Below, in pieces: positions 17,709 through 26,844 of a stretch of DNA of 64,000 bases. The stretch covers positions 124,001 to 188,000 of the forward strand of contig NZ_JANUGQ010000005.1 of the NCBI RefSeq assembly GCF_024756275.1. Reading direction: 5' to 3'. Source of the stretch: Streptomyces pyxinae. GTDB lineage: Bacteria; Actinomycetota; Actinomycetes; Streptomycetales; Streptomycetaceae. Position numbers and translations under genes: made by a program. The first letter of the stretch is position 1. The number at the start of each line of letters is the position of its first letter. The notes below the pieces were generated by a model. It had not been told where the DNA came from. It made no database searches and saw only the letters and a program-made list of their open reading frames with translations.

Positions 17709-17958
17709 GCGAGACCGGCCAGGGCGTCACTACCGGAACTCCGTACCCCCGCGTGCCCGGGCTCGGGCGCCACCGACCCGATGACCCGACCGAAGCCAGG
17801 ACCGTGGCTCCACGACGAGAACGGCTCCTGTGACGGCCCGTGGCCGCTGTGGTCGACTGCCTGTATGCCGGCCGCACGATGCGTGACGAGGGCAAGCTCC
17901 TCATCACCGGAGGCAGGGGCGCGGGCGAGGTCTGTGGGGCCTGGATACACTCCCCGGT

Positions 17959-18146
17959 ATGGCCCATTCGCCCCCTCATGGTGCGGGCCCCGGGATGTGG
18001 CGGCGCGAGAGCGGCACCGAGGTGCGACAGGCCGAGGGGCTTCCGGAGCGTACGGCGGCACCCTTCGTCATCCGCGCCGCATCACAGGTTCCCCTCGAGC
18101 CCACCGGGTGGGAGCCGCACGCGCACCCCCTGCACGAACTCGTCTG
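17959..18146 (+). pseudogene. AraC-family regulator, N-terminal fragment
   Basis: From ATG 17959 the frame reads AAPFVIRAASQVPLEP and then WEPHAHPLHELVW, the cupin-like sensor domain start of AraC-family regulators that sit beside siderophore genes. Right after HELVW the family likeness stops and a different gene's sequence begins in another frame. The DNA-binding half is therefore missing. The N-terminal piece has no downstream partner, so it is dead. Confidence 0.65.
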
Positions 18147-18694
18147 GGCTGATCGGCGTCGGCTGCGGGTACGGCCTCAGTTCCGTCACCACCTTCCTGC
18201 TGCTGCGCGCCGACCCGTACAACACGCCCCGGATCTTCACCTGGCTCTCCGGTACGACCTGCGGGCGCACGCTTCCCGACATCGTGCCGGTCGCGGTGGC
18301 GCTGGCCCTCGCGCTTCCGCTGCTGCTCGGCATGCGCCGCCGACTCGGCCTGCTCGCGGTCGACGAGGACACCCCGCGCGTGGTCGGCGTCCGGCTGGAA
18401 CGCACCCGCTTCACCGCGCCGGCGATCGCCGCGGTGCTCGCGGCACTCAGTGTGATCGCCGTCGGTGTCGTCGGCTTCGTGGGACTCGTCGCCCCGCACC
18501 TCGCCCGGTCGCTGGTGGGCGCCCGGCACGGCCGGGTGATCCCGGTCGCGTTGCCGCTCGGCGGACTGCTGGTCTGCGTGGCCGACGCCCTCGGCCGTAC
18601 GCTCGTCGCACCGGCCCAGCTGCCGGCGGGCCTCATGATCGCCCTGGTCGGAGCGCCGTACGTCGTCTGGGTGCTCCGGCGCTCCCGCGCGTGA
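18147..18694 (+). pseudogene. FecCD-type siderophore ABC permease, C-terminal fragment
   Basis: The frame begins abruptly with LIGVGCGYGLSSVTTFLLLR and continues through FTWLSGTTCGRTLPD and VGFVGLVAPHLARSLVGARH to GAPYVVWVLRRSRA. This is the last 180 or so residues of a FecCD permease, normally about 340 residues with ten helices. No start codon precedes the first helix in frame, and the sequence just upstream belongs to an AraC regulator fragment. A single deletion that removed the rest of both genes and everything between them explains the arrangement. Confidence 0.82.
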
Positions 18695-18909
18695 CGCCGG
18701 GCGGCGGCACTTCCCCCGCCGGGCCGGCCCGCCACCGTCACCGGCCCGGAGTGCGCCGCCCGGCCCGCCGGCCCGGGCCGGGCGCCGCGCGGGCTGACTC
18801 GCGGCCCGGCCCGTCGTCGGCCCGACCCGGGGGCGCACCGGTGGATGGCCGCCGCCCCCGGGCCCGCGACCGCCCGCATGCTCCGGACCCTCCCCCCTTC
18901 CGCGCCGTC

Positions 18910-20169
18910 ATGGAGACCTCCGTGCACAACCCCGCCCCCCGGCCCTTCCGGCCGTCCGTCAGGAGCGCCGGAATCCCGCCCCGTACCGCTCCCTCGACCC
19001 ACTGCGCCGTCGTCCCGTTCGAGCCCGCCGCGCCGCCGGACCCGCTGAGGCGGCTGCTGCGCGACGACGTGCTGGCGCGCTGGCGCGCGGCCGACCGCTC
19101 CGTCCACGCCCCGCACCTCGTGGCCGTCCCGGCGGACGACGGCGAGCACTGGGCTGCCGCCGCGCTGGTGACGGCGCGCCCGCACACGGCCTATCTGAAG
19201 ATCGTCGACGCCGTCGGTGACGTGCCGGCAGCCGTCGAAGCCGTGGTCTCCCACGCACGCCGCCTGGAGCTCGCGCAGGTCAAGTGGGAAGGGTGGACGG
19301 CCGATCCCGGGGTCGCCGCCGCCACCGGCTTCACCCCACTGACCGTGCCGCTGAACCGGGCGAACGACGCGAGCGGACCCGGCTCCGGCTATGTGCGCCG
19401 GCTGCGTGGCGGCGCGGTGGCCGAACCGCCGTACGCCGAACGGCCGTCTGCCGAACCGCCGTACGCCGAACCGCCGTACGCCGAACCGCCGTACTACGGA
19501 CAGACGACGCACTTCACCTGTGGTGCCGTCACCGCCCTGGTCGCACAGGCGCACGCGGGGACGCTGCCACGGGGGTCCCTCGACCGCCCGGCGGAGCTGG
19601 CGCTGTGGCGCGAGGCGACGAACTTCCCCGCGTGCGAACCGGTCGGACTGGGTGTCGCCGTGCGCCGGGCGTGGCCGTCGTCCCCGGTGGAGGTCCATCT
19701 CGACACGGACCGGCCCGTCCTGCTCGACCACTACCCGGACGGCGAGCGGGAGTGGCGCGCCATACTCCAGCAGACCTCCCGGACGGACGCCGGACGGCTC
19801 GGTGTCCCGATCCGTCCGGGTCGCCTGTCCCTGGCCGCGGTCCGGAGCGCGATCGGCCGGCGCGAGCAGGTGCTGCTCCTGGTCTCGCTCGCCGGGATGC
19901 AGGGGTTCGACGTGCCGCACTGGGTGCTCTGCCACGGTGCCGTGCCGGGCGCCGTGCTGATCGAGGACCCCTGGGCCGAAGCCGCGGCGGGGGACACCTG
20001 GGTGGACGCCCATCTGCTGCCCGTCCCCGACTCGTCGCTCGACGCGATGTCGCTGATCTCACCGGGCCCCTTCCGCGGCGCCGTGGTCATCGGCCCGCCC
20101 CCGCGGCGCGGCTCGCCTTCTCCGGAGCCGGCCGGGGGCGGCGAGGTCCGGCAGTCCGTACCGGGGTGA
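18910..20169 (+). CDS. C39-like cysteine peptidase family protein (DUF3335 type)
   Basis: The 419-residue protein has an N-terminal domain that looks like an acetyltransferase (GNAT) remnant, with KIVDAVGDVPAAVEAVVSHA and AATGFTP. The C-terminal half is papain/C39-like: THFTCGAVTAL supplies the nucleophile Cys, VPHWVLCHG the His, and IEDPWAE the Asp. Proteins of this kind often sit next to siderophore uptake genes in streptomycetes, which fits the FecCD remnant just upstream. Between the domains are five copies of a 15-base unit encoding AEPPY. Neither the ribosome site nor the start (ATG 18910 or GTG 18922) is clear. The substrate is unknown. Confidence 0.75.
   Translation: METSVHNPAPRPFRPSVRSAGIPPRTAPSTHCAVVPFEPAAPPDPLRRLLRDDVLARWRAADRSVHAPHLVAVPADDGEHWAAAALVTARPHTAYLKIVDAVGDVPAAVEAVVSHARRLELAQVKWEGWTADPGVAAATGFTPLTVPLNRANDASGPGSGYVRRLRGGAVAEPPYAERPSAEPPYAEPPYAEPPYYGQTTHFTCGAVTALVAQAHAGTLPRGSLDRPAELALWREATNFPACEPVGLGVAVRRAWPSSPVEVHLDTDRPVLLDHYPDGEREWRAILQQTSRTDAGRLGVPIRPGRLSLAAVRSAIGRREQVLLLVSLAGMQGFDVPHWVLCHGAVPGAVLIEDPWAEAAAGDTWVDAHLLPVPDSSLDAMSLISPGPFRGAVVIGPPPRRGSPSPEPAGGGEVRQSVPG
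19418..19497 (+). repeat. 15-bp coding tandem repeat (AEPPY)
   Basis: Copies of GCCGAACCGCCGTAC, one diverged to encode AERPS, form an in-frame linker between the two halves of the C39-like protein. The unit length keeps the frame, so copy number can vary without breaking the gene. Confidence 0.85.
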
Positions 20170-20217
20170 CCGGGCCGGGGAGGATCACCGCCGGGCCCGT
20201 CGGCAGCGGCTCATCGA

Positions 20218-20258
20218 GGGCGTGGGGACGCCCGATGTCCTGGGACGTCCCCACGCCC
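20218..20258. terminator. bidirectional hairpin terminator
   Basis: GGGCGTGGGGACG (20218-20230) is the perfect complement of 20246-20258, a 13-bp stem with a 15-base loop. It lies between the convergent C39-like and S1 protease genes. Confidence 0.8.
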
Positions 20259-20291
20259 CCGTGGCGAGGGCCCCGGCGGTGACCGCGAGTG

Positions 20292-21506
20292 TTACGACGT
20301 GGTCAGCAGGGTGGTGCGGAACTTCCGCAGGGCCTCGTTGACGGGCTGGAAGATGGTGTACTTCTGCCCGCCGCCGCCGGAGCAGGTGGCGCTGCCCCCG
20401 CCGGAGTGCAGGCCGACCGCCTTGCCCCCGGAGGCGGTGACATAGCTGCCGCCGGAGTCGCCGCCGGCGGAACAGGCGCTGGAGAAGGACAGGCCGCCGA
20501 TGACCACATTGCCGTAGTCGACGGTCTGGTTGACCTTGGTCACCTGACCGCAGCGCAGGCCGGTGGTCTGTCCGGAGCGGCAGATCGAGGTGCCGACGAC
20601 GGCCTCGGCCGACCCCGTCACCGCGATGTCGCCCTGGCCCCAGCCGGCCACCTTCGGCACCAGCCGCCAGGCGGACTGGTCGACCTCCACAATGCCGAAG
20701 TCCCCCTCGCCGGAGTTGACGCTGCCGGTGCCGCCGCGATTCGACGTGCCGATACGGCTGCCGTCCTTGCCGTACGCGGCCTGGTTGGCGTCATTGGTGC
20801 AGTGCCCGGCCGTCAGGAAGGCCCGGCCGCCGCCGGAGCGGGTGACGGGGAAGCCGATCGAGCAGGCGCCCTCACTGCCGGGGACCCACTTCTGCCCGCC
20901 GACCACGTCGCCGCCCTGCTGGCGCGGTGCGCCCGCCACCTCGACCACCCGGACCAGGTCGCCCAGTTCGGCCGCGAGACGTTCGCGGAGCGCGGCCGTC
21001 GCAGCGGTGGCACGGGCCGGGTCGACGGCCACCTCGACGCGGTCGCCGGCGGTGGCGGGTCCCCAGGAAGCGACCCCGGGCACACCCCGGGCCAGTCGGC
21101 CGGCGGCGGCCGTCGCGGCGGCGAGCCGGGCGCGGTCGAGCGGCGCCCGGTGGGCGACGGCTCCGGCCCGTTCGACGGCGGCGGCGTCGGCCGTGCCGCG
21201 CACGGTGGCGTGCAGCCGGCCGTCGGCGGAGTCGAACCACAGCGCGGCGACCCGGTCTCCGACGGCGGCACGGACGGCGGCGGCGACGCGTTCCGCCCGC
21301 TGCTCGGCCGCGATGCGCTCGCGGACGCCGTCGGCGGTGAGACCGAGGTCGCGGGCCATGGCCGCCCGGACATCGGCGGGCACCGACGGCGTGGGGGCCT
21401 CCGGCGACGGCGGCGGGGTGGCGTGGGCGGAGGCGGCGGTCAGCGCGGTGAGAGTGGCGGCGGCCAGCAGACCGGAGGCCAACGACCGGGATATCGCGGG
21501 GGACAT
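20292..21506 (-). CDS. secreted S1 (streptogrisin-type) serine protease with prodomain
   Basis: The 404-residue preproprotein has a Sec signal (about residues 1-32, ending SAHA) and an alpha-lytic-type prodomain of about 170 residues (including VRAAVGDRVAALWFDSADG). A chymotrypsin-fold protease follows. The triad is visible as AFLTAGHCT (His), GDFGIVEVD (Asp) and CSAGGDSGGSY (Ser). Three Cys pairs match the disulfides of the group. The prodomain acts as a folding chaperone and is cut off outside the cell. ATG 21506 follows AAAGGA. The mature enzyme should degrade extracellular protein. Confidence 0.95.
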   Translation of the reverse strand: MSPAISRSLASGLLAAATLTALTAASAHATPPPSPEAPTPSVPADVRAAMARDLGLTADGVRERIAAEQRAERVAAAVRAAVGDRVAALWFDSADGRLHATVRGTADAAAVERAGAVAHRAPLDRARLAAATAAAGRLARGVPGVASWGPATAGDRVEVAVDPARATAATAALRERLAAELGDLVRVVEVAGAPRQQGGDVVGGQKWVPGSEGACSIGFPVTRSGGGRAFLTAGHCTNDANQAAYGKDGSRIGTSNRGGTGSVNSGEGDFGIVEVDQSAWRLVPKVAGWGQGDIAVTGSAEAVVGTSICRSGQTTGLRCGQVTKVNQTVDYGNVVIGGLSFSSACSAGGDSGGSYVTASGGKAVGLHSGGGSATCSGGGGQKYTIFQPVNEALRKFRTTLLTTS

Positions 21507-21906
21507 GGGGGGTCCTTTCGGCGGGAGGCGGCGACAGGCGTCACCGGCGGATGCGCGCGCTTCCCCGAGGGCGCCCGGCCCGGGGCTCACCGGATGTGCC
21601 GGACGGGTCTCGAAGGGGAAGGGCGCCAGCGTCTCGGCGCCGGGCGCCGAGCGGTAGCCGGTGAATCCCTCGCACCTCCGGCCGCGGGGCCCGCCCTCCG
21701 GGCCCCGTCCCCGGGGGCCGCGCCACCCGTGCGGCCGCCCGGCCGGACACCGTTCGGCCACGCCCGGGGAAGCCGGCGGCGGACATCCCCCGGCTGCCCT
21801 CCTGGTGTTCTCCGGGTGGTCGGGGGGATCCGGGGAATCCCTTGTTCCGACGGCGTATGGCCCCGCACCCTTGGCCCGCGCCGGTCGCACCCTTACGGTG
21901 CGCGGT
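21507..21906. other. divergent intergenic region (S1 protease / LAL regulator)
   Basis: This 400-base gap has no credible gene. It contains the regulator's promoter at the right end. The rest is GC-rich with several CCGGGCGCC-like half repeats (near 21605-21660) that I cannot assign. Confidence 0.5.
21871..21899 (+). promoter_or_regulatory. promoter of the LAL regulator, probably leaderless transcript
   Basis: TTGGCC (21871-21876), a 17-base spacer and TACGGT (21894-21899) form a plausible vegetative promoter. The -10 box ends 8 bases before the GTG start and no ribosome site exists between them, so the mRNA would begin at or next to the start codon. Confidence 0.5.
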
Positions 21907-24795
21907 GTGAACGGACCCCGGCGGCACACGCGCCCCGACCCGGCTCCACGCGAGCCGGGCGACCATGCCGTCGCGGCTCCCGGCACCCCTGTGCCGGGGA
22001 CGCGTCAGGACCGCGACCACGACCGGGGCGGCTGGTCCGCACTGATCGGTCGTGCTCGTGAACTTCTGCCGGACCAGGGCCGGTTGGCGGTGCACGGGCC
22101 GTGGGGCTCGGGCAAGACCACCGTGCTCGACGAACTGGCCCGGGCGGCGGAGGGCCGCTGCCTGCGGACGCACGCCCAGGACGGCGACCAGCACCGCCCC
22201 TATGCGACGCTCGTTCAGCTCCTCGACGGCGTGGACCCCGACAGCGCACGGGAGGCCCGGGCGCTCACCCGCACGGATGCCCGGCGCGTCACCGCCCGGC
22301 TCCTCGCGCGCGGCGGGCCGGGTCTGCTGCTGATCGACGACGCCCAGTGGGTGGACGCCGCCACCGCCGACGTCCTCGCCCACTGCGTCCGCGCCCTGCC
22401 ACCCGGTCGGCTGCGCGTGGTGGCCGCCGAGCGCACCGCCGCGTACCCGCGCGCCGCCGCGCGACTGCTCGGCGGCCATCCGGCCGTCGTCCCCCTGGCA
22501 CCCGCCGACGCGGAGGAGACGGCGGAGCTGTTACACCAACAGGGCCTGCCCGTACGGTGGGCCGCGCCGGTGCACCGGCTGTGCGGCGGTCATCGCTCGC
22601 TGCTCGCCGCCTGCTGCCGGGCCCTGTCCACGGCGGGCGGCGGGCACTCCAGCGCGGGGGGCCATCTGCCCGGGATCCCGCGCGAAGTCACCGAGTTGGC
22701 CTCGGTGTGGCTGCACACCCTTCCCGCCGGAGTCCGGGCCACCGTGCGGGCCGCCGCCCTGGCCCACCACCCCGACACCGATCTGTTGCGGCAAGCCGGC
22801 CACGCCGAGGCCGAGGACCACCTCGACCACGCCGTCCGCGCGGGCGTCCTGGCGCCGGCCCGACCGGAGGAGCACGCGGCCGGCACCCTGCCCGTACCCG
22901 TACGCTTCACCGCCGAGGCGCTGTCCCTGGCCGCGGCCCGGACGGCGACGGCCGGCGCCCGCCGCCGCGCGCACGCGGCCTTCGCCCGCGCCGCGCGGGA
23001 CCCGCTGCAGCGTGCCCGGCACCGGGCGCTGGCCCAGGACGGCACCGACCGGTCCACGGCGGAGGACACCGCCGAGGCCGCGACCACGGCGCACGAGGCG
23101 GGCGAACGCGGGCTCGCCGCCGAGCTGCTGCTGCTGGCCGCCCGCCTCACCCCCGCCGACCGGCCCGCGCCCCGGCTCGAACACCTCACCCGGGCGGCTC
23201 GGGAAGCCGCCGCCGCCGGCCGCGCCGACCTCACCCGGCACGCCGCCACCCTGATCGCCCGGGAACGAGGCAGCGACGCCCAGCGCGTGCACAGCCTGCT
23301 CGCCGTCATCGACGCCCAGGGGCAGGACCTGTCGGACGCCGAGCCCCTGCTCGACGCCGCCCGCACCGCCGCCGCCGGGGAACCCGCCCTGCTGGCCGCG
23401 ACCGAACTGCGGGCCGCCGTCCAGGCCAACATCACCACCGGCGACACCGCCCGGGCCCTGCGTCACGCGACGGAAGCGGCCGCGCTGGCCCACCAGGGCG
23501 GCGACACCACCCTCCAGGCAGCCGCCCTGGCCATGACGGCCCGTATGCAACGCGTCCTCGGACAGGTGCGGGCGGCCCCGGCCACACTGTCCGCCGCCCT
23601 CGCGCTCGCCGTACCACCCACCCGCATCGGCATCCGCAACAGCCCCGAATACGTGGCCGCCCGCCACGCCGTCTTCGACGGGCGGCTCGAAGAGGCCCAC
23701 CGCGCCCTGATGGACCTTCTCCCGGCGGCCCGCGCCTCCGGAGAACCGGAAGACCTGGTCGATCTCTGGCGCAGCCTCGCCGAGGTCGACGCCGGACTCG
23801 GCTCCTGCGCGCACGCCGTGGACTGGGCGTCCGACGCCCTCGCTCTCACCGCCTCCGCCGGGCTCTCTCCCGGACCCGCCCACTACACGGCCGCTCTGGC
23901 CCAGAGCCACGGCGGCTCCTTCGCGCGGGCCCTGCGCCACGCCGAACAAGGGCTCCGGGCCTCACGCGAGGAGAGCGACACCCTGCACACCACCCGCAGC
24001 CTGTGGATCCTCGGCGCCGTGCACCTGCACCGCGGTCACACCGACCTCGCCGCGACCGCACTGGCCGAGGTCGCCGTCCTCGAAGGGCGCCAGGGAGCGG
24101 CCGACCCGTCCGTGCTGCGCTGGCAGGCCGACGCGGCGGAGGCCCTCGCCGCCACGGGCCGGACCACGGCCGCGCACGCCCTGCTGGACCGGGCACACCG
24201 GCACCTGGACGACACCACCGCCGATGCCGCGCTGCGGGCCGCCCTCAGCCGCGCCCGAGCGGTCTGCCTCGACCAGGACGGCCACGCCGACGAAGCCGTC
24301 GGACTCCTGGACGAAGCCGCACAGGTCTTCGCCGCGCTGGGCCGCGCGGTGGAGGAGGGCCGTACCCGGCTGGCCCAGGGCCGCATGGAACGCCGCCGCC
24401 GAAGGGCCGCCGCCGCCCGCACCGCCTGGCAGGCCGCCCGTACCGCCTTCGCGGGCGCCGGGGCCCGGCCGTGGCTCACGCTCACCGAACACCATCTGGC
24501 GCACCTCGCCGGCCACCCCGCCGCCGCCACCGCCGCCGACGACCGGCCGGCCGACGCGCTGACCGGGAACGAACTCCGCCTCGCCTCACTGATCTGCGCC
24601 GGGGCCACGAACAGGGAAGCCGCGCAACAGATGTTCGTCTCCCCGAAGACCGTGGAGGCCACCCTCAGCCGCATCTACCGCAAGCTCCGGGTGCGCAACC
24701 GCACGCAGCTCACCTCCACGCTCGCACCCCTCCTCACGGAGGACGGCCCGCCGGGCGCCGCACCCCTCCAGGACCACGGCGCCGCGCCCGGCTGA
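21907..24795 (+). CDS. LAL-type LuxR-family transcriptional regulator (AAA ATPase, TTA codon)
   Basis: The 962-residue protein is a large ATP-binding LuxR regulator. An N-terminal P-loop ATPase has Walker A HGPWGSGKTT (near residue 65) and Walker B LLLIDDAQWVDAATADVL (near 145). A long middle region of Ala-rich helical repeats resembles TPRs. The C-terminal helix-turn-helix has LTGNELRLASLICAGATNRE and VSPKTVEATLSRIYRKLRVR. Such proteins activate secondary metabolism or extracellular enzyme genes. Codon 209 is TTA (22531-22533), read only by the bldA tRNA in Streptomyces, so translation is probably late in development. The S1 protease gene lies divergently next door and is a natural target. 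The start GTG is chosen from the promoter position. Confidence 0.92.
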   Translation: MNGPRRHTRPDPAPREPGDHAVAAPGTPVPGTRQDRDHDRGGWSALIGRARELLPDQGRLAVHGPWGSGKTTVLDELARAAEGRCLRTHAQDGDQHRPYATLVQLLDGVDPDSAREARALTRTDARRVTARLLARGGPGLLLIDDAQWVDAATADVLAHCVRALPPGRLRVVAAERTAAYPRAAARLLGGHPAVVPLAPADAEETAELLHQQGLPVRWAAPVHRLCGGHRSLLAACCRALSTAGGGHSSAGGHLPGIPREVTELASVWLHTLPAGVRATVRAAALAHHPDTDLLRQAGHAEAEDHLDHAVRAGVLAPARPEEHAAGTLPVPVRFTAEALSLAAARTATAGARRRAHAAFARAARDPLQRARHRALAQDGTDRSTAEDTAEAATTAHEAGERGLAAELLLLAARLTPADRPAPRLEHLTRAAREAAAAGRADLTRHAATLIARERGSDAQRVHSLLAVIDAQGQDLSDAEPLLDAARTAAAGEPALLAATELRAAVQANITTGDTARALRHATEAAALAHQGGDTTLQAAALAMTARMQRVLGQVRAAPATLSAALALAVPPTRIGIRNSPEYVAARHAVFDGRLEEAHRALMDLLPAARASGEPEDLVDLWRSLAEVDAGLGSCAHAVDWASDALALTASAGLSPGPAHYTAALAQSHGGSFARALRHAEQGLRASREESDTLHTTRSLWILGAVHLHRGHTDLAATALAEVAVLEGRQGAADPSVLRWQADAAEALAATGRTTAAHALLDRAHRHLDDTTADAALRAALSRARAVCLDQDGHADEAVGLLDEAAQVFAALGRAVEEGRTRLAQGRMERRRRRAAAARTAWQAARTAFAGAGARPWLTLTEHHLAHLAGHPAAATAADDRPADALTGNELRLASLICAGATNREAAQQMFVSPKTVEATLSRIYRKLRVRNRTQLTSTLAPLLTEDGPPGAAPLQDHGAAPG

Positions 24796-24798
24796 GCA

Positions 24799-24880
24799 CC
24801 CACCGGGACGGCTGCCGTCACCGGTGGGAGAACGGCAGTCGTCACCGGCGGGAGACGCGCTGGTCGTCACCGGTGGGCGC
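24799..24880. repeat. three direct repeats forming inverted-repeat structure between convergent genes
   Basis: GTCACCGGTGGGAGA or a near match occurs at 24817, 24841 and 24866, spaced 24-25 bases. The last copy overlaps the end of the PucR gene. CCCACCGG at 24799-24806 pairs with CCGGTGGG at 24821-24828, so the unit may also act as a terminator for the LAL gene. Confidence 0.6.
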
Positions 24881-26102
24881 GCGAGGCCCGTCTCCGGACG
24901 GGGGCGGCGGCCGCCTGGCGCAGATGGAGCGCGCGCAGGGCGGCCTCGGTCGCGAAACAGTGGTCGGGGTCGGTGAGTTGGGTGCCGAATGTCGCGTCCA
25001 GGCTCCGCATGCGGTAGCGGACGGTCTGCGGGTGAATGTGCAGGACCTCGCCGATCTGCGCGGCGGTGCCCCGGGTGGCTAGCCATACGCGCAGGGTCTC
25101 GATGAGGCGGGCGCGGCGGGTCGCCGGCTGGCCGTCCAGCGGGGCGAGTTCGCGCCGGGCGAGCTGCTCGACCAGGGCGGGATCGCTCTCCAGCCAGAGT
25201 GTGACCAGATGGTCGTCGCAGTACACGACCGGGCCGTCACGGACGATTCCGGCCTCGGCCAGGGTCAGACACTGGCGGGCCCAGCGCATCGAGTCGGCCG
25301 CCGCCGCGAGCGGAACGGTCGGGCCGACGGCGGCCAGGGTGCCGGACAGGGCGTGTACGAGGGACTCCCGGCGCACCGCGTCGAGCGGGCCGGGCAGCAG
25401 CAGGACGGGCTGCGGGTCGGTGAGGTCGACCAGGACGTCGGGGGCCAGGGCGGTGCGCGCCGGGCGTGCGTCCGGGGAGAGGGCGACGAGGCTGACCTCC
25501 TCGGGGAGCCGCCAGCCCGCGCGCTCGGCGAGCTCCCCGATCGAGGCGAACGCGGTGTTCCCCGAGGCGATGAGCCGCAGTATCCGGCGCCGCTGCCCGT
25601 CCTGGTCGGCCTGAGTGGTGCCGCTGCCCTCCATGTAGCCCTCGATCGCCAGTCCTTCGAGCTGGTTGATGTAGGCGAAGAGGGTGTCGGCGAACGAGAG
25701 CATGAACACCGGTGAGAGGTCGTAGTGCCTGCCGACCTTTCTGGCGCGGCGCAGGGCGAGTTGGGCTCCCACCCGGCAGGTTCCGCGCAGCGCGTCGAGC
25801 GAGTAGCCCTCCTCGGCGCTCGTCCGGCCGAGCTGGCGGAACATCTCGTCGCGCAGTGGCGAGGGCAGCGAGGGGTGGGCCACCTGATCGACGAAAATGG
25901 TCAGACTCTGCTCGATCGCCGCGTGGACGTACGTGCCCTGCGGGCCGGTGAAGGCCGGTACGAACTCCGGGTAGGTGCGGGTGACTTCGTCCTTGATCTC
26001 CTGGAGGAGACCGGGAAGCTCCGGCCTCATGATCGCGGCGAACTCCCTGGGTACGGGCTCCAGCGGATCGGAGACGGCTGAGGGGGGCGAGGAGTCGGGC
26101 AT
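24867..26102 (-). CDS. PucR/CdaR-type helix-turn-helix transcriptional regulator
   Basis: The 411-residue protein has an N-terminal helical domain (residues about 20-165, containing ALRGTCRVGAQLALRRARK), a middle GGDEF-like fold around residues 180-300, and a C-terminal PucR helix-turn-helix: AAQIGEVLHIHPQTVRYRMR followed by SLDATFG. Members control catabolism or lipid genes next to them. It is divergent from the long DUF6801/Mce operon and is the best local candidate for its regulator. That link is an inference from position. ATG 26102 has AAAGGGA upstream. Confidence 0.88.
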   Translation of the reverse strand: MPDSSPPSAVSDPLEPVPREFAAIMRPELPGLLQEIKDEVTRTYPEFVPAFTGPQGTYVHAAIEQSLTIFVDQVAHPSLPSPLRDEMFRQLGRTSAEEGYSLDALRGTCRVGAQLALRRARKVGRHYDLSPVFMLSFADTLFAYINQLEGLAIEGYMEGSGTTQADQDGQRRRILRLIASGNTAFASIGELAERAGWRLPEEVSLVALSPDARPARTALAPDVLVDLTDPQPVLLLPGPLDAVRRESLVHALSGTLAAVGPTVPLAAAADSMRWARQCLTLAEAGIVRDGPVVYCDDHLVTLWLESDPALVEQLARRELAPLDGQPATRRARLIETLRVWLATRGTAAQIGEVLHIHPQTVRYRMRSLDATFGTQLTDPDHCFATEAALRALHLRQAAAAPVRRRASRAHR

Positions 26103-26844
26103 GGTGCTGTCCCTTTCTGGCCGGCGGTGTCGGGGCCCGCCGGAAGACGCGGAACTCTATCGGTCCGGCCGGCACTCCTGAGGGCGGGGAATCCCCCGCC
26201 TCCGAAGGTGGGGAAATCCCTGATGCCTTGCGGGGGTGACCGCAGTGGTGGGGGTGGCGCGCTGCCGCTCCGTGGAGATGTGCCGACGGACAGTACAGGA
26301 AAGATAGACCAGGTGTACTCCGGGGGCACCGTTTCGGCCGGGGATTTTGTGAGCGCCGTGAGCACTTCGGGAAAAGCCGCAGGTGAAAGGCGATCACCGC
26401 AGGTCGGTCATCGGTAATGGGCGTCGCGTCTCCCGTGCCGTGCTCAATCGCTTATGAATGAGGGGGATCCGGTTTGTCGCATGTGGTCAATTCCGCGCAG
26501 GATCGGGTGTCCGGCGGCCGGGGAATCGTCCGGGTGTTCCCCTGCCGGATTCCCGGCGGAGCCTTACCGGGCGGTAAGAACGGCTGGGCTGCATCGCTCG
26601 GCCATTGGTCCACACCTGGAGGCCAGGGCGGTCCGGCGGCTGATGAGGCGGCGCGCGAAGCGTCGTGTGACAAATTGTGAAGGCCGTTCTGTCATTCCGG
26701 TGACAGGCTTTCGCCTCGGTGTTTCCGGCTACCGGTTCGGTGTGTTCTCCGTATTGCGGCGCGAGGCTACTCGCACGTAATGTCGCGGCCGTTCGGGCGT
26801 CGTCGGTGAACGGTCCGACACCGCATCGGGTCAGGAGTGGGGTA
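26103..26844. other. 742-bp divergent regulatory region (PucR regulator / DUF6801-Mce operon)
   Basis: No convincing gene is present, although several short shadow frames exist. Elements visible by eye are: CCCCGCCT/AGGTGGGG near 26192-26213 on the PucR side, the palindrome CTTACCG-GG-CGGTAAG at 26563-26578, the inverted repeat CTGTCA-TTCCGG-TGACAG at 26689-26706, and a promoter at 26754-26783. AT content is noticeably higher than in the surrounding genes. Confidence 0.65.
26754..26783 (+). promoter_or_regulatory. candidate promoter of the DUF6801-Mce operon
   Basis: TTGCGG (26754-26759), an 18-base spacer and TAATGT (26778-26783) lie 62 bases before the first start codon. The spacer contains TAC-TCGCAC-GTAA, a looser version of the TAC-N5-AGTA element found in the other DUF6801 promoters and in the lipase promoter. 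Confidence 0.5.

Noticed and set aside
18695-18909. Possible ATPase gene of the siderophore system after the FecCD remnant
   Set aside because: No Walker or signature motif could be found in any frame of this 215-base stretch.
21661-21906. Longer N-terminus for the LAL regulator
   Set aside because: It gives a Pro/Arg-rich sequence and would place the recognised promoter inside the gene.
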